Shown: positions 34,376 through 45,750, numbered from the stretch's first letter. The stretch is DNA of 64,000 bases from CAWFLT01 sp963816795 (GCA_963816795.1 CAWFLT010000017.1:186001-250000), one strand, 5' to 3'. Notes: generated from the letters alone by a model not told the origin. Numbers and translations: made by a program.

Positions 34376-35416
34376 ATGCGTTTGACCGATTACTCATCCT
34401 GTGCCGGCTGTGCCAGCAAGTTTGCGGCCGGCGAGCTCGTGCAGCTGCTTGGAGAGATTCCGCGGGTCGACGATGACCGCGTGATCGTCGATTTCAGGAC
34501 GGGAGATGACGCTGGCATCTACCGCTGGGGAGATGGGCCGGCGCTCGTGCAGACGGTCGATTTTTTCACGCCGATCGTCGACGACCCGTACGCGTACGGC
34601 CAGATCGCGGCGGCCAACGCCCTGAGCGACGTCTACGCCATGGGTGGGGAGCCTCGAACCGCGCTCGCCATTGCCGCGCTGCCCAAGGATGGTCCGGGCT
34701 CGGACGTCATCCGCCTGATCTTCCGCGGCGGATACGACACCTTGCGCGACGCCGGTGTCGCGCTGCTGGGCGGCCACACCGTCGCGGATCCGGAGATCAA
34801 GTTTGGCTACGCCATCACTGGCGAGATCGACCCGGCGCGCGTGCTGACAAACGCCCGCGCGAGGGCCGGCGACGAGATTCTCCTGACCAAGCCGCTCGGC
34901 ACGGGCGTCATCACGACGGCCGCCAAGCAGGGCGGCGTGGCCGAGGATCACCTCGAGGCCGCGACGGCGTCGATGCGCCGGTTGAATCGAGACGCGGCCC
35001 ATGTGCTCCGCACTGAGGCGGCCGATGTCGTGAGCGCGTGCACGGACGTGACCGGGTTTGGCCTCACCGGCCACGGCACCACGATGGCGGCGGCGAGCGG
35101 GGTCTCGATCGTCTTTTCGGCCGCCGCGCTGCCCGCGCTTCCCGGCGCGCTCGACCTCGCGACGCGGCATGTGCCGGGCGGTGCACGGACCAACGAGCAG
35201 CATTTTGGGCCTCGAGTGCGGTTCGCCCCAGCGGTACCCGAGCCCGTCCGACGGCTGGTGTTCGACCCGCAGACGTCGGGAGGGCTGCTGCTCGCCGTCC
35301 GGTCTGATGCGGCCGCGGACGTGGTCGCCCGGCTCGAGGCCGCCCACGTCACCGTGTGGCGAATCGGACGGGTCGGTCCGCCCCGGCCGGATGGTCTGCT
35401 GGCCAGCGTGGAGTAG
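34376..35416 (+). CDS. selD: Selenide, water dikinase
   Basis: 346 residues. It makes selenophosphate from selenide and ATP for selenocysteine or 2-selenouridine. The active-site segment is SSCAGCASKFAAGEL: the catalytic Cys and Lys positions of the family are kept (C-x2-K), while the second Cys of E. coli CGCK is Ser. PurM-like motifs follow: VQTVDFFTPIVDDPYAYGQI, ANALSDVYAMGG, LLGGHTVADPEIK, TDVTGFGLTGHG and DPQTSGGLLLAV. No selA, selB, selU or tRNA-Sec is in the window. It precedes the ATP synthase operon. Confidence 0.94.
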   Translation: MRLTDYSSCAGCASKFAAGELVQLLGEIPRVDDDRVIVDFRTGDDAGIYRWGDGPALVQTVDFFTPIVDDPYAYGQIAAANALSDVYAMGGEPRTALAIAALPKDGPGSDVIRLIFRGGYDTLRDAGVALLGGHTVADPEIKFGYAITGEIDPARVLTNARARAGDEILLTKPLGTGVITTAAKQGGVAEDHLEAATASMRRLNRDAAHVLRTEAADVVSACTDVTGFGLTGHGTTMAAASGVSIVFSAAALPALPGALDLATRHVPGGARTNEQHFGPRVRFAPAVPEPVRRLVFDPQTSGGLLLAVRSDAAADVVARLEAAHVTVWRIGRVGPPRPDGLLASVE

Positions 35417-35431
35417 CGCGCGGGCCAGTCC

Positions 35432-35461
35432 TTGCCGGTCCAGGCGGCCGGATGGTATAAA
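35432..35461 (+). promoter_or_regulatory. Sigma-70-type promoter for atp operon
   Basis: TTGCCG (35432-35437), an 18-bp spacer and TATAAA (35456-35461) lie about 70 bases before the first b-subunit start. Downstream, a short hairpin CTCCGC-CCT-GCGGAG (35506-35520) covers much of the GGAGG ribosome-binding site. Confidence 0.6.
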
Positions 35462-35529
35462 TTGACGTTTGGCTGGGCGCGAATTGACGGGTCTGTGGGC
35501 CCGTGTCTCCGCCCTGCGGAGGCAGTTGG

Positions 35530-35955
35530 GTGCTCCCGGATATCACCGTCCTCTGGGTCATTTTCTTCATCCTCGTCCTGTCGTTCATCCTTGATCGCTT
35601 GATCTTCCGGCCGGTGCTGGGGGTCATTAAGCGGAGGGAAGAAGCGGTGACGAGCGCGCGTCTGCTCGCCGAGCGCGCGACCGAAGAAGCGCGACAGGCC
35701 GGGGACGAGTTCGAGCGGAAGACCGCGGCCGCTCGAAATGAGGTGTACCGCCAGATGGACGAAATGCGCCGGGCCGGCCTCGAAGAGCGGACGGCGCTGC
35801 TCGAAGCCACGCGCGAGGAGGCCGAGCATACGCTCGCCGAGGCGCGCGCGCAGTTGCATCGTGACGTCGAAGACGCCCGGGCGCGGCTCGACCAGGACGC
35901 GGAGGCGCTTGCGGCAGACGCCGCCGGCCGTATCCTCGGGCGGCGCGCGTCATAG
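35530..35955 (+). CDS. atpF: ATP synthase F0 subunit b (first copy, b/b' type)
   Basis: 141 residues from GTG 35530, which has GGAGG seven bases upstream. One N-terminal membrane helix (VLWVIFFILVLSFILDRLIF) is followed by PVLGVIKRREE and a long charged coiled coil to the C-terminus. This is the stator stalk of F-type ATP synthase. A second b-like gene follows, so the pair probably forms a heterodimeric b/b' stalk. Which copy is b and which b' cannot be decided. Confidence 0.86.
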   Translation: MLPDITVLWVIFFILVLSFILDRLIFRPVLGVIKRREEAVTSARLLAERATEEARQAGDEFERKTAAARNEVYRQMDEMRRAGLEERTALLEATREEAEHTLAEARAQLHRDVEDARARLDQDAEALAADAAGRILGRRAS

Positions 35956-35977
35956 CGGCCACGCCCATCACAACCTC

Positions 35978-36625
35978 GTGACTCCATCCCCCAACGTGCT
36001 CTCACGCTACCTCCGCCACCTGAGCGCCCTCGTTTTTGTCATGTCGCTGGCCGCGACGTCAGGGGCCGTCGTCGCGTTGGCAGCTCCCGCGTCTGCGCCG
36101 CAAGAGAAGGCGGCCGCCGCGGAACAAGGGGCCGCGGAAGAAGCCCACAGCAGCAGCCTGATGCCGACGATCGCGAAGCTCGTCAACTTCGCGATTCTGG
36201 TCGGCGCGCTCGTCTACTTCCTGAAGACGCCGGTCGGGACCTACCTGCGCACGCGCAGTGAGACGGTGCGCCGCGAACTGGTCGATGCAGCGGCCTTGCG
36301 CTCGGAAGCCGAGCGGCAGTTGAGCGACGTGCGGTCGCAGTTGGCCGCATTGCCAGCCGAGCTCGAGAGTCTCCGCCGGCACGGCGAAGAGGAGCTCGTG
36401 CACGAGCGGGCCCGGATGAAGGCCGCGACCGAGAGAACGCGCGAACAACTCCTCGAACGGACGCGACACGACATCGACTTCCAATTCCGTCAGGCGCGCC
36501 GCCAACTGGTGGAGCACACCGCTGATGTTGCGATGAAGCTCGCCCGCCGGCGGCTCGAACAGACGATCACGCCCGACGATCAGGTTCGGCTGATCGATCA
36601 GTACACTGCCGAGGTGCGGTCATGA
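35978..36625 (+). CDS. atpF: ATP synthase F0 subunit b (second copy, with signal-like leader)
   Basis: 215 residues from GTG 35978 (GTG 35996 is an alternative; neither has a clear ribosome-binding site). A hydrophobic leader with a possible cleavage site (SALVFVMSLAATSGAVVALA, then APASA) precedes a second membrane helix, LVNFAILVGALVYFLKTPVG, and the stalk coiled coil. A b subunit with a signal-like extension is unusual compared with E. coli. The stop overlaps atpH as ATGA. Confidence 0.83.
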   Translation: MTPSPNVLSRYLRHLSALVFVMSLAATSGAVVALAAPASAPQEKAAAAEQGAAEEAHSSSLMPTIAKLVNFAILVGALVYFLKTPVGTYLRTRSETVRRELVDAAALRSEAERQLSDVRSQLAALPAELESLRRHGEEELVHERARMKAATERTREQLLERTRHDIDFQFRQARRQLVEHTADVAMKLARRRLEQTITPDDQVRLIDQYTAEVRS

Positions 36626-37170
36626 GCGCGCGGACGCTTGCCAAGCGGTATGCCGCCGCGCTGTTCGATGTCACGCACAGGGCCGGCACGGATGAACGCG
36701 CGGGACGCGATCTGGTGGCGACGGCGTCGCTGATCGCCGACCACGACGATCTGCGCCGCGTCGTCGAGACGCCGACGATCCCGCCGCAGATCAAGAAAGC
36801 GGTGCTGACGGCGGTGCTGAGCGCAGCAGGGGACGTCAGTCCTGAAGTCGAGCGGATGCTGGGGCTCCTGGCCGATCGCGATCGGCTGACGCTGGTGCGG
36901 GAGGTCGCACGAGCGTTCTCCGAACGATTGATGCAGGCGCAGCGGATCGTCCCGGCCGAAGTGGTGACGGCGGTCCCGTTGTCTGACGCCGCTCGCACCG
37001 CGCTCGTGCACGCGCTCGCCAAGGCGGCCGGCGCGCAGGTGACGCTGACCGAGCGAATCGATCCGGCGATTATCGGCGGCGTGGTAGCCAAGGTCGGCAG
37101 CGTCGTGTTCGACGGCAGCATCACGCGCCAGCTCGAGCGGATGGGACAGCGGTTGCGGACGGAAGGGTAG
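36622..37170 (+). CDS. atpH: ATP synthase F1 subunit delta
   Basis: 182 residues, ATG 36622 overlapping the preceding stop by four bases. The N-terminal helical domain begins LAKRYAAALFDVT; the C-terminal signature is IDPAIIGGVVAKVGSVVFDGS. It joins the b stalk to the alpha3-beta3 crown. Confidence 0.95.
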   Translation: MSARTLAKRYAAALFDVTHRAGTDERAGRDLVATASLIADHDDLRRVVETPTIPPQIKKAVLTAVLSAAGDVSPEVERMLGLLADRDRLTLVREVARAFSERLMQAQRIVPAEVVTAVPLSDAARTALVHALAKAAGAQVTLTERIDPAIIGGVVAKVGSVVFDGSITRQLERMGQRLRTEG

Positions 37171-37305
37171 TGACCGCGGCCTCAAGGCCAGGCCGCGCTA
37201 CGTAGGCCGGGCCGGGTGGTGGCCCGCCGCGGGAGGCTGGCCGGCGCCGATTGTCGTGGTTTTTGGGCCGTTGGCCCGGGGCCTTGGGCCCGATTTTGAG
37301 GAGCT
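37171..37305. repeat. GC-rich hairpin region between atpH and atpA
   Basis: 135 bp without a gene. 37175-37197 forms a hairpin (CGCGGCCT and AGGCCGCG). Further on, 37225-37296 is built of GGCCGGG/GGGCC words that can pair in several ways (for example GGGCCGTTGGCCC). A clean GAGGAG precedes atpA. It may tune the alpha-to-delta expression ratio; that is inference. Confidence 0.5.
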
Positions 37306-38829
<1,524 letters not shown>

Positions 38830-38833
38830 CGAC

Positions 38834-38864
38834 GCGAAGTTCGAAGTTCGACGTTCGAAGTTTG
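38834..38864. repeat. Short palindromic word array (TTCGAAGTTCGA words)
   Basis: CGAAGTTCGAAGTTCGACG followed by TTCGAAGTTTG is an AT/GC-balanced repeat of GAAGTTCGA that is partly self-complementary. It lies between atpA and atpG. Confidence 0.55.
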
Positions 38865-38881
38865 ACAGGAGTCAATCGTCA

Positions 38882-39760
38882 GTGCCATCACTCATAGACA
38901 TGCGCCGGCGCATTCGCGCCGTGAAGTCGACGCAGCAGATCACGAAAGCCATGAAGATGGTGGCCGCGTCGAAGCTGCGCCGGGCGCAGCAGCGCGTGCT
39001 GGCGACGCGGCCGTTCGCGAAAGAAGCACGGCGCGTGCTGGCGAGCATCGCGTCGCGCGTCGATCAGACGAGGCATCCGCTGCTCACTCGGCGCGCGGGC
39101 GCGGAGCGCGGCGCGACGCTCGTGCTGGTGATCACGTCCGACCGCGGGTTGTGCGGCAGCTTCAACACCAACATCGTCAAGGCGGTCGGCGCGTTTCTCC
39201 GCGAGAACGGCGGCCGGGCGATCTCGTTCGGCCTGGTCGGACGCAAGGGCCGCGACATGCTCAGCCGGCGCGGGCTTCCGGTGCGCTTCGATTACGTCAA
39301 CCTGCCCAAGAACCTCGCCATCGCCGACGCGGAGGCGATCGCCGCGCCCGCGATTCAGGACTTCATCGAGGGGCGCGTCGACAGCGTGCTGCTCATCTAC
39401 AACGAATTCAAGTCCGTGATGCAGCAGAAGGTGATCGTGGAGCAACTGCTGCCGCTGGCGCCGATCACGCAGGGCGAGATGGCGGAGGCGACGACCGAGA
39501 CCGAGTACATCTACGAGCCGTCGGCGCAGGCGATTTTCGACGCGATGCTGCAGCGGCTGGTCGAGTCGCGGATCCTGAGCGCGCTGCTCGAGTCGTCGGC
39601 TGCCTTCTTCGCCGCGCAGATGACGGCGATGGACGCGGCGACGCGCAATTCGTCGGACATGATCGACGACCTGACGCTGACGATGAACAAGGTGCGCCAG
39701 GCGGCGATCACGCGGGAAATCATCGAAGTCGTGTCAGGCGCGCAAGTTGCTGGTCAGTGA
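38882..39760 (+). CDS. atpG: ATP synthase F1 subunit gamma
   Basis: 292 residues from GTG 38882. The central rotor shaft. The N-terminal helix MRRRIRAVKSTQQITKAMKM, then VAASKLRRAQ is the family signature. The C-terminal helix ends AATRNSSDMIDDLTLTMNKV, then RQAAITREIIEVVSGA, as expected. The conserved ITSDRGLCGSFNTNI is present. Confidence 0.97.
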   Translation: MPSLIDMRRRIRAVKSTQQITKAMKMVAASKLRRAQQRVLATRPFAKEARRVLASIASRVDQTRHPLLTRRAGAERGATLVLVITSDRGLCGSFNTNIVKAVGAFLRENGGRAISFGLVGRKGRDMLSRRGLPVRFDYVNLPKNLAIADAEAIAAPAIQDFIEGRVDSVLLIYNEFKSVMQQKVIVEQLLPLAPITQGEMAEATTETEYIYEPSAQAIFDAMLQRLVESRILSALLESSAAFFAAQMTAMDAATRNSSDMIDDLTLTMNKVRQAAITREIIEVVSGAQVAGQ

Positions 39761-39804
39761 GTTGTTGAAACTGGCTAGCTGTTGACGAGAGAGAAGAAAT
39801 ACAC

Positions 39805-41244
<1,440 letters not shown>

Positions 41245-41245
41245 A

Positions 41246-41312
41246 CCACGAAGTTCACGAAGACCACGAAGAGACATACGAAAAAACTTCGTGATCTTCG
41301 TGATCTTCGTGG
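41246..41312. repeat. Palindromic word array (CACGAAG words) between atpD and atpC
   Basis: The left arm 41246-41271 is three CACGAAG words and the right arm 41287-41312 is three CTTCGTG words; the 26-bp arms pair at 24 positions around a 15-nt loop. It is a strong hairpin inside the operon, so it could cause partial termination or stabilise the atpD message end. Confidence 0.8.
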
Positions 41313-41337
41313 TGAAATCGTGGGCACTTAAGGACCT

Positions 41338-41763
41338 ATGGCGATACCGAAACATGTGCGGCTCGAGTTCGTGACCCCCGAGCGAGCCATCGTCCACGAC
41401 GACGTGGATGAGGTGGAACTGCCGGGGGTCGACGGCTTTTTCGGCGTGTTGCCCGGGCACGCGCCGCTGCTGGCGGCGCTCCGGACCGGCGAGATGTGGT
41501 ATCGCAAGGGCGCCGACAAGAAGTTCGCGTTCCTCGCTGGCGGTTTCGCGGAGGTCGTGGCGGATCGCGTCTCGGTCCTCGCGCTCGTGGCCGAGCGGGC
41601 GGACGATATCGACCTCGCCCGCGCCGAAGCCTCGAAGCGCCGGGCCGAAGAACAGCTCGCGCGGCCCGGGGTCGTCGAGATGGATGCCGAGCGCGCCCGG
41701 CTTGCGCTGCTTCGCGCGATCACACGCCTTCAGGTGTCACGTCATACCCGGCCGCGCGGCTGA
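41338..41763 (+). CDS. atpC: ATP synthase F1 subunit epsilon
   Basis: 141 residues. The N-terminal beta-sandwich carries RLEFVTPERAIVHDDVDEVE and the loop LPGVDGFFGVLPGHAPLLAAL, the family signature. The C-terminal two-helix domain (residues about 90-135) is present, so it can act as an inhibitor arm. Last gene of the atp cluster; no a or c subunit gene is in the window. Confidence 0.95.
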   Translation: MAIPKHVRLEFVTPERAIVHDDVDEVELPGVDGFFGVLPGHAPLLAALRTGEMWYRKGADKKFAFLAGGFAEVVADRVSVLALVAERADDIDLARAEASKRRAEEQLARPGVVEMDAERARLALLRAITRLQVSRHTRPRG

Positions 41764-41770
41764 CGCCTTC

Positions 41771-42541
41771 ATGATGACCGTTTCCTCGGCTGTCGCCTCC
41801 CATCCGGGCCTGCGCCGCGAGGAGAACGAAGACGCCTACTGCGTCCGCAAGGAGCTCGGCCTGTTCATGGTGGCCGACGGGATGGGTGGCCATGCGGCCG
41901 GCGAGATCGCCTCGAAGATGGCCGTCGAAGTCATCGAGGCCTTCATCAACGACACGCGTGATGCCGACGTCAATACGACGTGGCCGTTCCCGTACGACAC
42001 GACCCTGACCCTGGAAGGCAACCGCCTGAAAGCGGCGTTCCGTCTCGCCAACCGCCGCCTCGCGTCGGCGATGGAGAGCAACGACAACCTGCGCGGGATG
42101 GCGACGACGGCGGCGGCGGTGCTGCTGGGCAAGGGATCGCCAGTGGTCGCGCACGTCGGGGACAGCCGGGTCTACTTGTGGCGCGAGGGTCTGCTGCACC
42201 AGATCACGCAGGATCATTCCTGGGTCAGCGAGCAGGTGCGGGCCGGCATCTTGAGCGAGAACGACGCCCGGCGTCACCCATGGCGCAACGTCGTCACCCG
42301 CGCCCTCGCCGGAGGGGACGACCCGCAGGTCGACGTGGCGGAAATCGACGTCAAGACCGGCGATCGGCTGCTCCTCTGCTCCGACGGCCTGTCCGGTGTC
42401 GTGCCGCCGGAACGCCTGGAGGAGCTCGCTGGCCAGACGAAGTCGCTCGAGGAAATGTGCCAGGCACTGATCGACGCGGCGAACGAAGCAGGCGGGCCTG
42501 ACAACATCACTGTGGCGATGTTGAAGGTCGATGTGGCGTAA
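41771..42541 (+). CDS. PP2C-type serine/threonine phosphatase
   Basis: 256 residues from ATG 41771 (a second ATG follows directly). Metal-binding motifs of the PP2C fold: RREENEDAY, VADGMGGHAAGEIAS, HVGDSRVYLW, CSDGLSGVV and GPDNITVAML. It removes phosphate from Ser/Thr residues and is usually paired with a Hanks-type kinase, but none is seen here. Its last 11 bases overlap the start of an exporter permease gene, so the two are probably coexpressed. Confidence 0.93.
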   Translation: MMTVSSAVASHPGLRREENEDAYCVRKELGLFMVADGMGGHAAGEIASKMAVEVIEAFINDTRDADVNTTWPFPYDTTLTLEGNRLKAAFRLANRRLASAMESNDNLRGMATTAAAVLLGKGSPVVAHVGDSRVYLWREGLLHQITQDHSWVSEQVRAGILSENDARRHPWRNVVTRALAGGDDPQVDVAEIDVKTGDRLLLCSDGLSGVVPPERLEELAGQTKSLEEMCQALIDAANEAGGPDNITVAMLKVDVA

Positions 42542-43331
42542 CCTCGTCCGCCTGGCGCGCTATCGCGGGCTGATTCAAAGTCTTGTCGCGCGTGAGCTGA
42601 AAGCGCGTTACCGGGGATCCGTCCTCGGGTTCTTCTGGTCGTTCGTCAATCCGCTGCTGCTGCTCAGCATCTACACGTTCGTCTTCGCCTACATCCTGCC
42701 GAACCCCGAGGAGAGGACGCGGCCGTATTCCGTCTTCATGTTCTGCGGGCTGTTGCCCTGGACGTGGTTCTCGGCATCGTTGCTCGAAGCCACCGGGTCG
42801 CTGATCTCGGGCGGCAACCTCATCAAGAAGGTCCTCTTCCCGGCCGAAGTGCTGCCGATCGTCAGCGTGCTCTCGAACATGGTGCACTTCTTCCTCGGCC
42901 TGCTGATCCTCGCCGGGTTCATGATCGGCACGCAGCACTTTCCCGATCCAGGCGACCTGATCTTCTTCCCGCTCGTTGTCCTGATTCAACTGATCTTCAC
43001 TGTGGCGCTGTCGCTCATTCTGTCGGCGCTCACCGTGCACTTTCGCGACATCCGCGATCTGCTGGCGAACCTCCTGACGTTCTGGTTCTTCGCCACGCCG
43101 ATCATCTACTTCTATCGGATGGAGACGCGTGCGGCACTTCCAGTGGCTGTTCGACATCAACCCGTTCTTCCACCTGTCGGTGTCGTATCAGGAGATCCTG
43201 TTCTTCCACGATCCGTTCGTCGGCGGCCACCTGAAACTGCTGCTGCTGATGGGCCCGCCTCGTGCGCGCTCTTTCTGTTCGGCTACTGGCTGTTCGACCG
43301 GCTGCGCGACTCGTTTGCGGAGGTGGTATGA
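42531..43331 (+). CDS. Polysaccharide ABC exporter permease (Wzm-like; two compensating frameshifts)
   Basis: About 266 residues with six predicted membrane helices (LGFFWSFVNPLLLLSIYTFV, HFFLGLLILAGFMIG, LIFFPLVVLIQLIFTVALSL, and others). The N-terminal VARELKARYRGSVLGFFW is typical of ABC-2 O-antigen/capsule permeases. Between about 43128 and 43255 the expected sequence (RHFQWLFDINPFFHLSVSYQ) appears in another frame, then the original frame returns (LFLFGYWLFDRLRDSFAEVV). One indel each way explains this. Overlaps the upstream PP2C gene and, as ATGA, the downstream ATPase gene. Confidence 0.88.
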   Translation: MWRNLVRLARYRGLIQSLVARELKARYRGSVLGFFWSFVNPLLLLSIYTFVFAYILPNPEERTRPYSVFMFCGLLPWTWFSASLLEATGSLISGGNLIKKVLFPAEVLPIVSVLSNMVHFFLGLLILAGFMIGTQHFPDPGDLIFFPLVVLIQLIFTVALSLILSALTVHFRDIRDLLANLLTFWFFATPIIYFYRMETRAALPVAVRHQPVLPPVGVVSGDPVLPRSVRRRPPETAAADGPASCALFLFGYWLFDRLRDSFAEVV

Positions 43332-44653
43332 GCCTGCCGGCGATCGAGCTGTCGCACGTCACCAAGATCTACCGCCGCTATGGCGGGCGGCACTTCGCGA
43401 CGCTCAAGAGCGCGCTGCTCCAACGCAGCATCCTGCGCGACTTGCAGCCGCAAGAGACATTTCAGGCGCTCAACGACGTCTCGTTCGTGGCCTCGCCTGG
43501 CAGCACCATCGGTGTGATCGGGCGCAACGGATCTGGCAAAAGTACCGCGTTGAAACTCGTCGCGGGGATTACAAAACCCACCTCGGGCACCGTGACGGTA
43601 CGCGGGCGCATTTCGGCCTTGATCGAGCTGGGCGCCGGGTTTCACCCGGAGATTTCCGGCCGGGAGAACGTGTTCATCAACGGCATCATGCTCGGGTTGA
43701 CGAAGCGCGAGATCCAGAAGCGGTTCGACGAGATCGTCGAATTCGCCGAGCTTCAGGAGTTTATCGACGCGCCGGTCAAGAGCTACTCGTCCGGCATGTA
43801 CATGCGGCTGGGATTTTCGGTCGCGATTCACGTCGATCCCGAGGTGCTGCTGGTCGATGAAGTGCTCGCCGTGGGCGACGAGGGCTTCACCCACAAATGC
43901 CTCGACAAGTTCGCCGAGTTCAAGCGCCGCGGCAAGACCATCCTCCTCGTCACGCACTCCCTCGGTCTGGTCGAGCGATTCTGCGATGAAGCGATCTGGC
44001 TGGACGCGGGCCGCAAGCGCGGCGAGGGCGACCCGAAGCGCGTGATCGGCGCGTACATGACCGACGTCGAGCGCCAGGAAGAGCAGTTCCTCGCCGCGAC
44101 CGACGCCAAGGCTCAGGCTGAATCCGGCCAGGCCCCGGAACCGACCGGCGCGGCGATTCAGGACGCCGGCGATCAGGTCGCTGACATGTCGCGTGCAACA
44201 GAGGGCCGGTGGGGCTCTGGCGGCGTCCGGATCGAGGACGTCACGTTCACCAGTAACGAGGGCGTGGCCACCCACGTCTTTCACACTGGCGAGCCGGTGC
44301 GGGTCCGGATGAAAGTTCATGCCGAGCGCCAGATCGAGGACTTCGTGTTCGGGATCGGCGTCTTCAACGCCGAAGGCATCTGCATCTACGGTACGAACAC
44401 CGATATCGAGGAATTCGAGTCCGCTTCATTGGCAGGCGATGCCGAAGTCACGCTCGTCATCGAGGCCATGGACCTCGTCGAGGGCACCTACAAGCTCGAT
44501 GTCGCAGTCCATCGCCGAGACGGGGCGCCCTACGACTATCACCGGCTGCTCTACACGTTCCGGGTCAAGTCGCGATTGAAGGACGTCGGCATCTACCGCC
44601 CGCGGCATCACTGGATGTTCGATGGCGGGGTGAAGTTCAAGAACAGAATCTGA
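43328..44653 (+). CDS. Polysaccharide ABC exporter ATPase with C-terminal sugar-binding domain (Wzt-like)
   Basis: 441 residues from ATG 43328. ABC ATPase domain: GVIGRNGSGKSTALKLVAGI (Walker A), SYSSGMYMRLGFSVAIHVDP (signature), VLLVDEVLAVGDEGF (Walker B). After an Ala/Gln-rich linker (about 245-285) a Wzt-C-like beta domain follows (VRIEDVTFTSNEG to the C-terminus), which in Wzt recognises the capped O-antigen. It powers export of an undecaprenyl-linked glycan. No glycosyltransferases lie nearby. Confidence 0.92.
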   Translation: MSLPAIELSHVTKIYRRYGGRHFATLKSALLQRSILRDLQPQETFQALNDVSFVASPGSTIGVIGRNGSGKSTALKLVAGITKPTSGTVTVRGRISALIELGAGFHPEISGRENVFINGIMLGLTKREIQKRFDEIVEFAELQEFIDAPVKSYSSGMYMRLGFSVAIHVDPEVLLVDEVLAVGDEGFTHKCLDKFAEFKRRGKTILLVTHSLGLVERFCDEAIWLDAGRKRGEGDPKRVIGAYMTDVERQEEQFLAATDAKAQAESGQAPEPTGAAIQDAGDQVADMSRATEGRWGSGGVRIEDVTFTSNEGVATHVFHTGEPVRVRMKVHAERQIEDFVFGIGVFNAEGICIYGTNTDIEEFESASLAGDAEVTLVIEAMDLVEGTYKLDVAVHRRDGAPYDYHRLLYTFRVKSRLKDVGIYRPRHHWMFDGGVKFKNRI

Positions 44654-45562
44654 CTATCGCCACGACTCTTTGATCAGGTCCTGCGTGATGGCGAACGCCG
44701 CTTCCGCGCCTTCTGCCGCGGCAATCACGACCCACTGCACGTCGCGAGACGCATCGCCGGCGACGTACAGGCCGGGGACGTCCGTGCTCTCATGGCGGCC
44801 GGTGTGGACCGTGCCCTTCTCGTTGAACTGACAGCCGATCGACTTCGCGAGCTCGCATGACTGGTGCTGGCCGGTGGTGAAGAACAGCGCCTGACAACCG
44901 AGGGGCGCACCGTCAGCGAAGACGACCTGCTCGATCTTCCCGTCTCGACCCTCGAGCCGGACCACGCGTTCCTCACGCACGCGAATGCCGTTGCGGGCGA
45001 GCGTCGCGAGATCCTCGGCATCGATGCCACTCGGACCGTCCGTGCAGACGACAACGTCCTTGGACCATCCGAGCAGTTCCATCGACAGTCCAACCCCGCG
45101 TTTTTCGCGGCCGTAGACGGCGAGCGTCTGGTTCCGCACCTCCCAGCCGTCGCAGAACGGGCAGTGAAAGATGCTCCGGCCGTACAGCTCCGTGAGCCCG
45201 GGGAGGTCAGGCATGTTGTCAACCACTCCGGTCGCGAGCAGGAGTTTCCGGGACGAGCACGTCCGGCCGCCTGCGAGCGTGACGGTAAAACCGCCATCAA
45301 CTCGACACGACACCGACGAAACCGTGGCCGACTCGAGCCGGACGTTCTCGTAGCGCGTGAGCTGCTCTCTGGAAATCCGCCGAAACTCGCCGGGCACTAC
45401 ACCGTCGCGGGTCAGGAAGCCGTGCATGGCCTGCGTGGCGGCATTGCGCGGTTTGCCATTGTCGAACATCAGCACGGTGCGGCACGCCCGTCCGAGCACG
45501 AGCGCCGCGCTCATGCCCGCCGGACCTGCGCCGACGATGATGACGTCGGCGTCAAAAGACAT
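44654..45562 (-). CDS. Thioredoxin-reductase-like flavoprotein with CPFC redox centre
   Basis: 302 residues. FAD motif ADVIIVGAGPAGMSAALVLG, the NAD(P)-fold mid-region, and a CxxC disulfide in SIFHCPFCDGWEV at the place where TrxR has CATC. The closing VPGLYVAGDASRD is the second FAD contact. The motifs MHGFLTRDG and CPFCDG are closer to GliT/HlmI-type dithiol oxidases than to true thioredoxin reductases, so the substrate may be a small dithiol. Convergent with the exporter operon and divergent from mfd. Confidence 0.85.
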   Translation of the reverse strand: MSFDADVIIVGAGPAGMSAALVLGRACRTVLMFDNGKPRNAATQAMHGFLTRDGVVPGEFRRISREQLTRYENVRLESATVSSVSCRVDGGFTVTLAGGRTCSSRKLLLATGVVDNMPDLPGLTELYGRSIFHCPFCDGWEVRNQTLAVYGREKRGVGLSMELLGWSKDVVVCTDGPSGIDAEDLATLARNGIRVREERVVRLEGRDGKIEQVVFADGAPLGCQALFFTTGQHQSCELAKSIGCQFNEKGTVHTGRHESTDVPGLYVAGDASRDVQWVVIAAAEGAEAAFAITQDLIKESWR

Positions 45563-45569
45563 GGGGATC

Positions 45570-45750
45570 GACGGGTACGACGGGTACGACGGGTACGACG
45601 GGTACGGCGGGTACGGCGGGTACGGCGGGTACGATGGGTACGGCAGGTACGCGGAGCATGCTCGCGGACGCCATCATTCCAAATAACCGAGGACAAACGC
45701 CAGCGCGTTCCTTGTACCTGTCGTACCCGTACTGTCGTACCCGTCGTACC
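45570..45750. repeat. Tandem 9-mer array with inverted partner (GACGGGTAC words)
   Basis: 45570-45650 is nine consecutive 9-mers, GACGGGTAC x4, GGCGGGTAC x3, GATGGGTAC and GGCAGGTAC. 45714-45750 holds the reverse-complement words (GTCGTACCC). The array lies between divergent genes, starting just seven bases before the flavoprotein start codon and ending 18 bases before mfd. Confidence 0.85.

Noticed and set aside
34376..34420. Selenocysteine codon in selD
   Set aside because: The active-site residue is encoded as Cys, and no in-frame TGA is present.
37175..37197. Terminator splitting the atp operon
   Set aside because: The hairpin has no T tract and alpha must be coexpressed with delta; I list it only as a structured region.
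45570..45750. CRISPR or coding Gly-Tyr-Asp repeat protein
   Set aside because: Nine-base units have no spacers; the frame reading GYDGYD is short, lies in a promoter gap and lacks a start signal.
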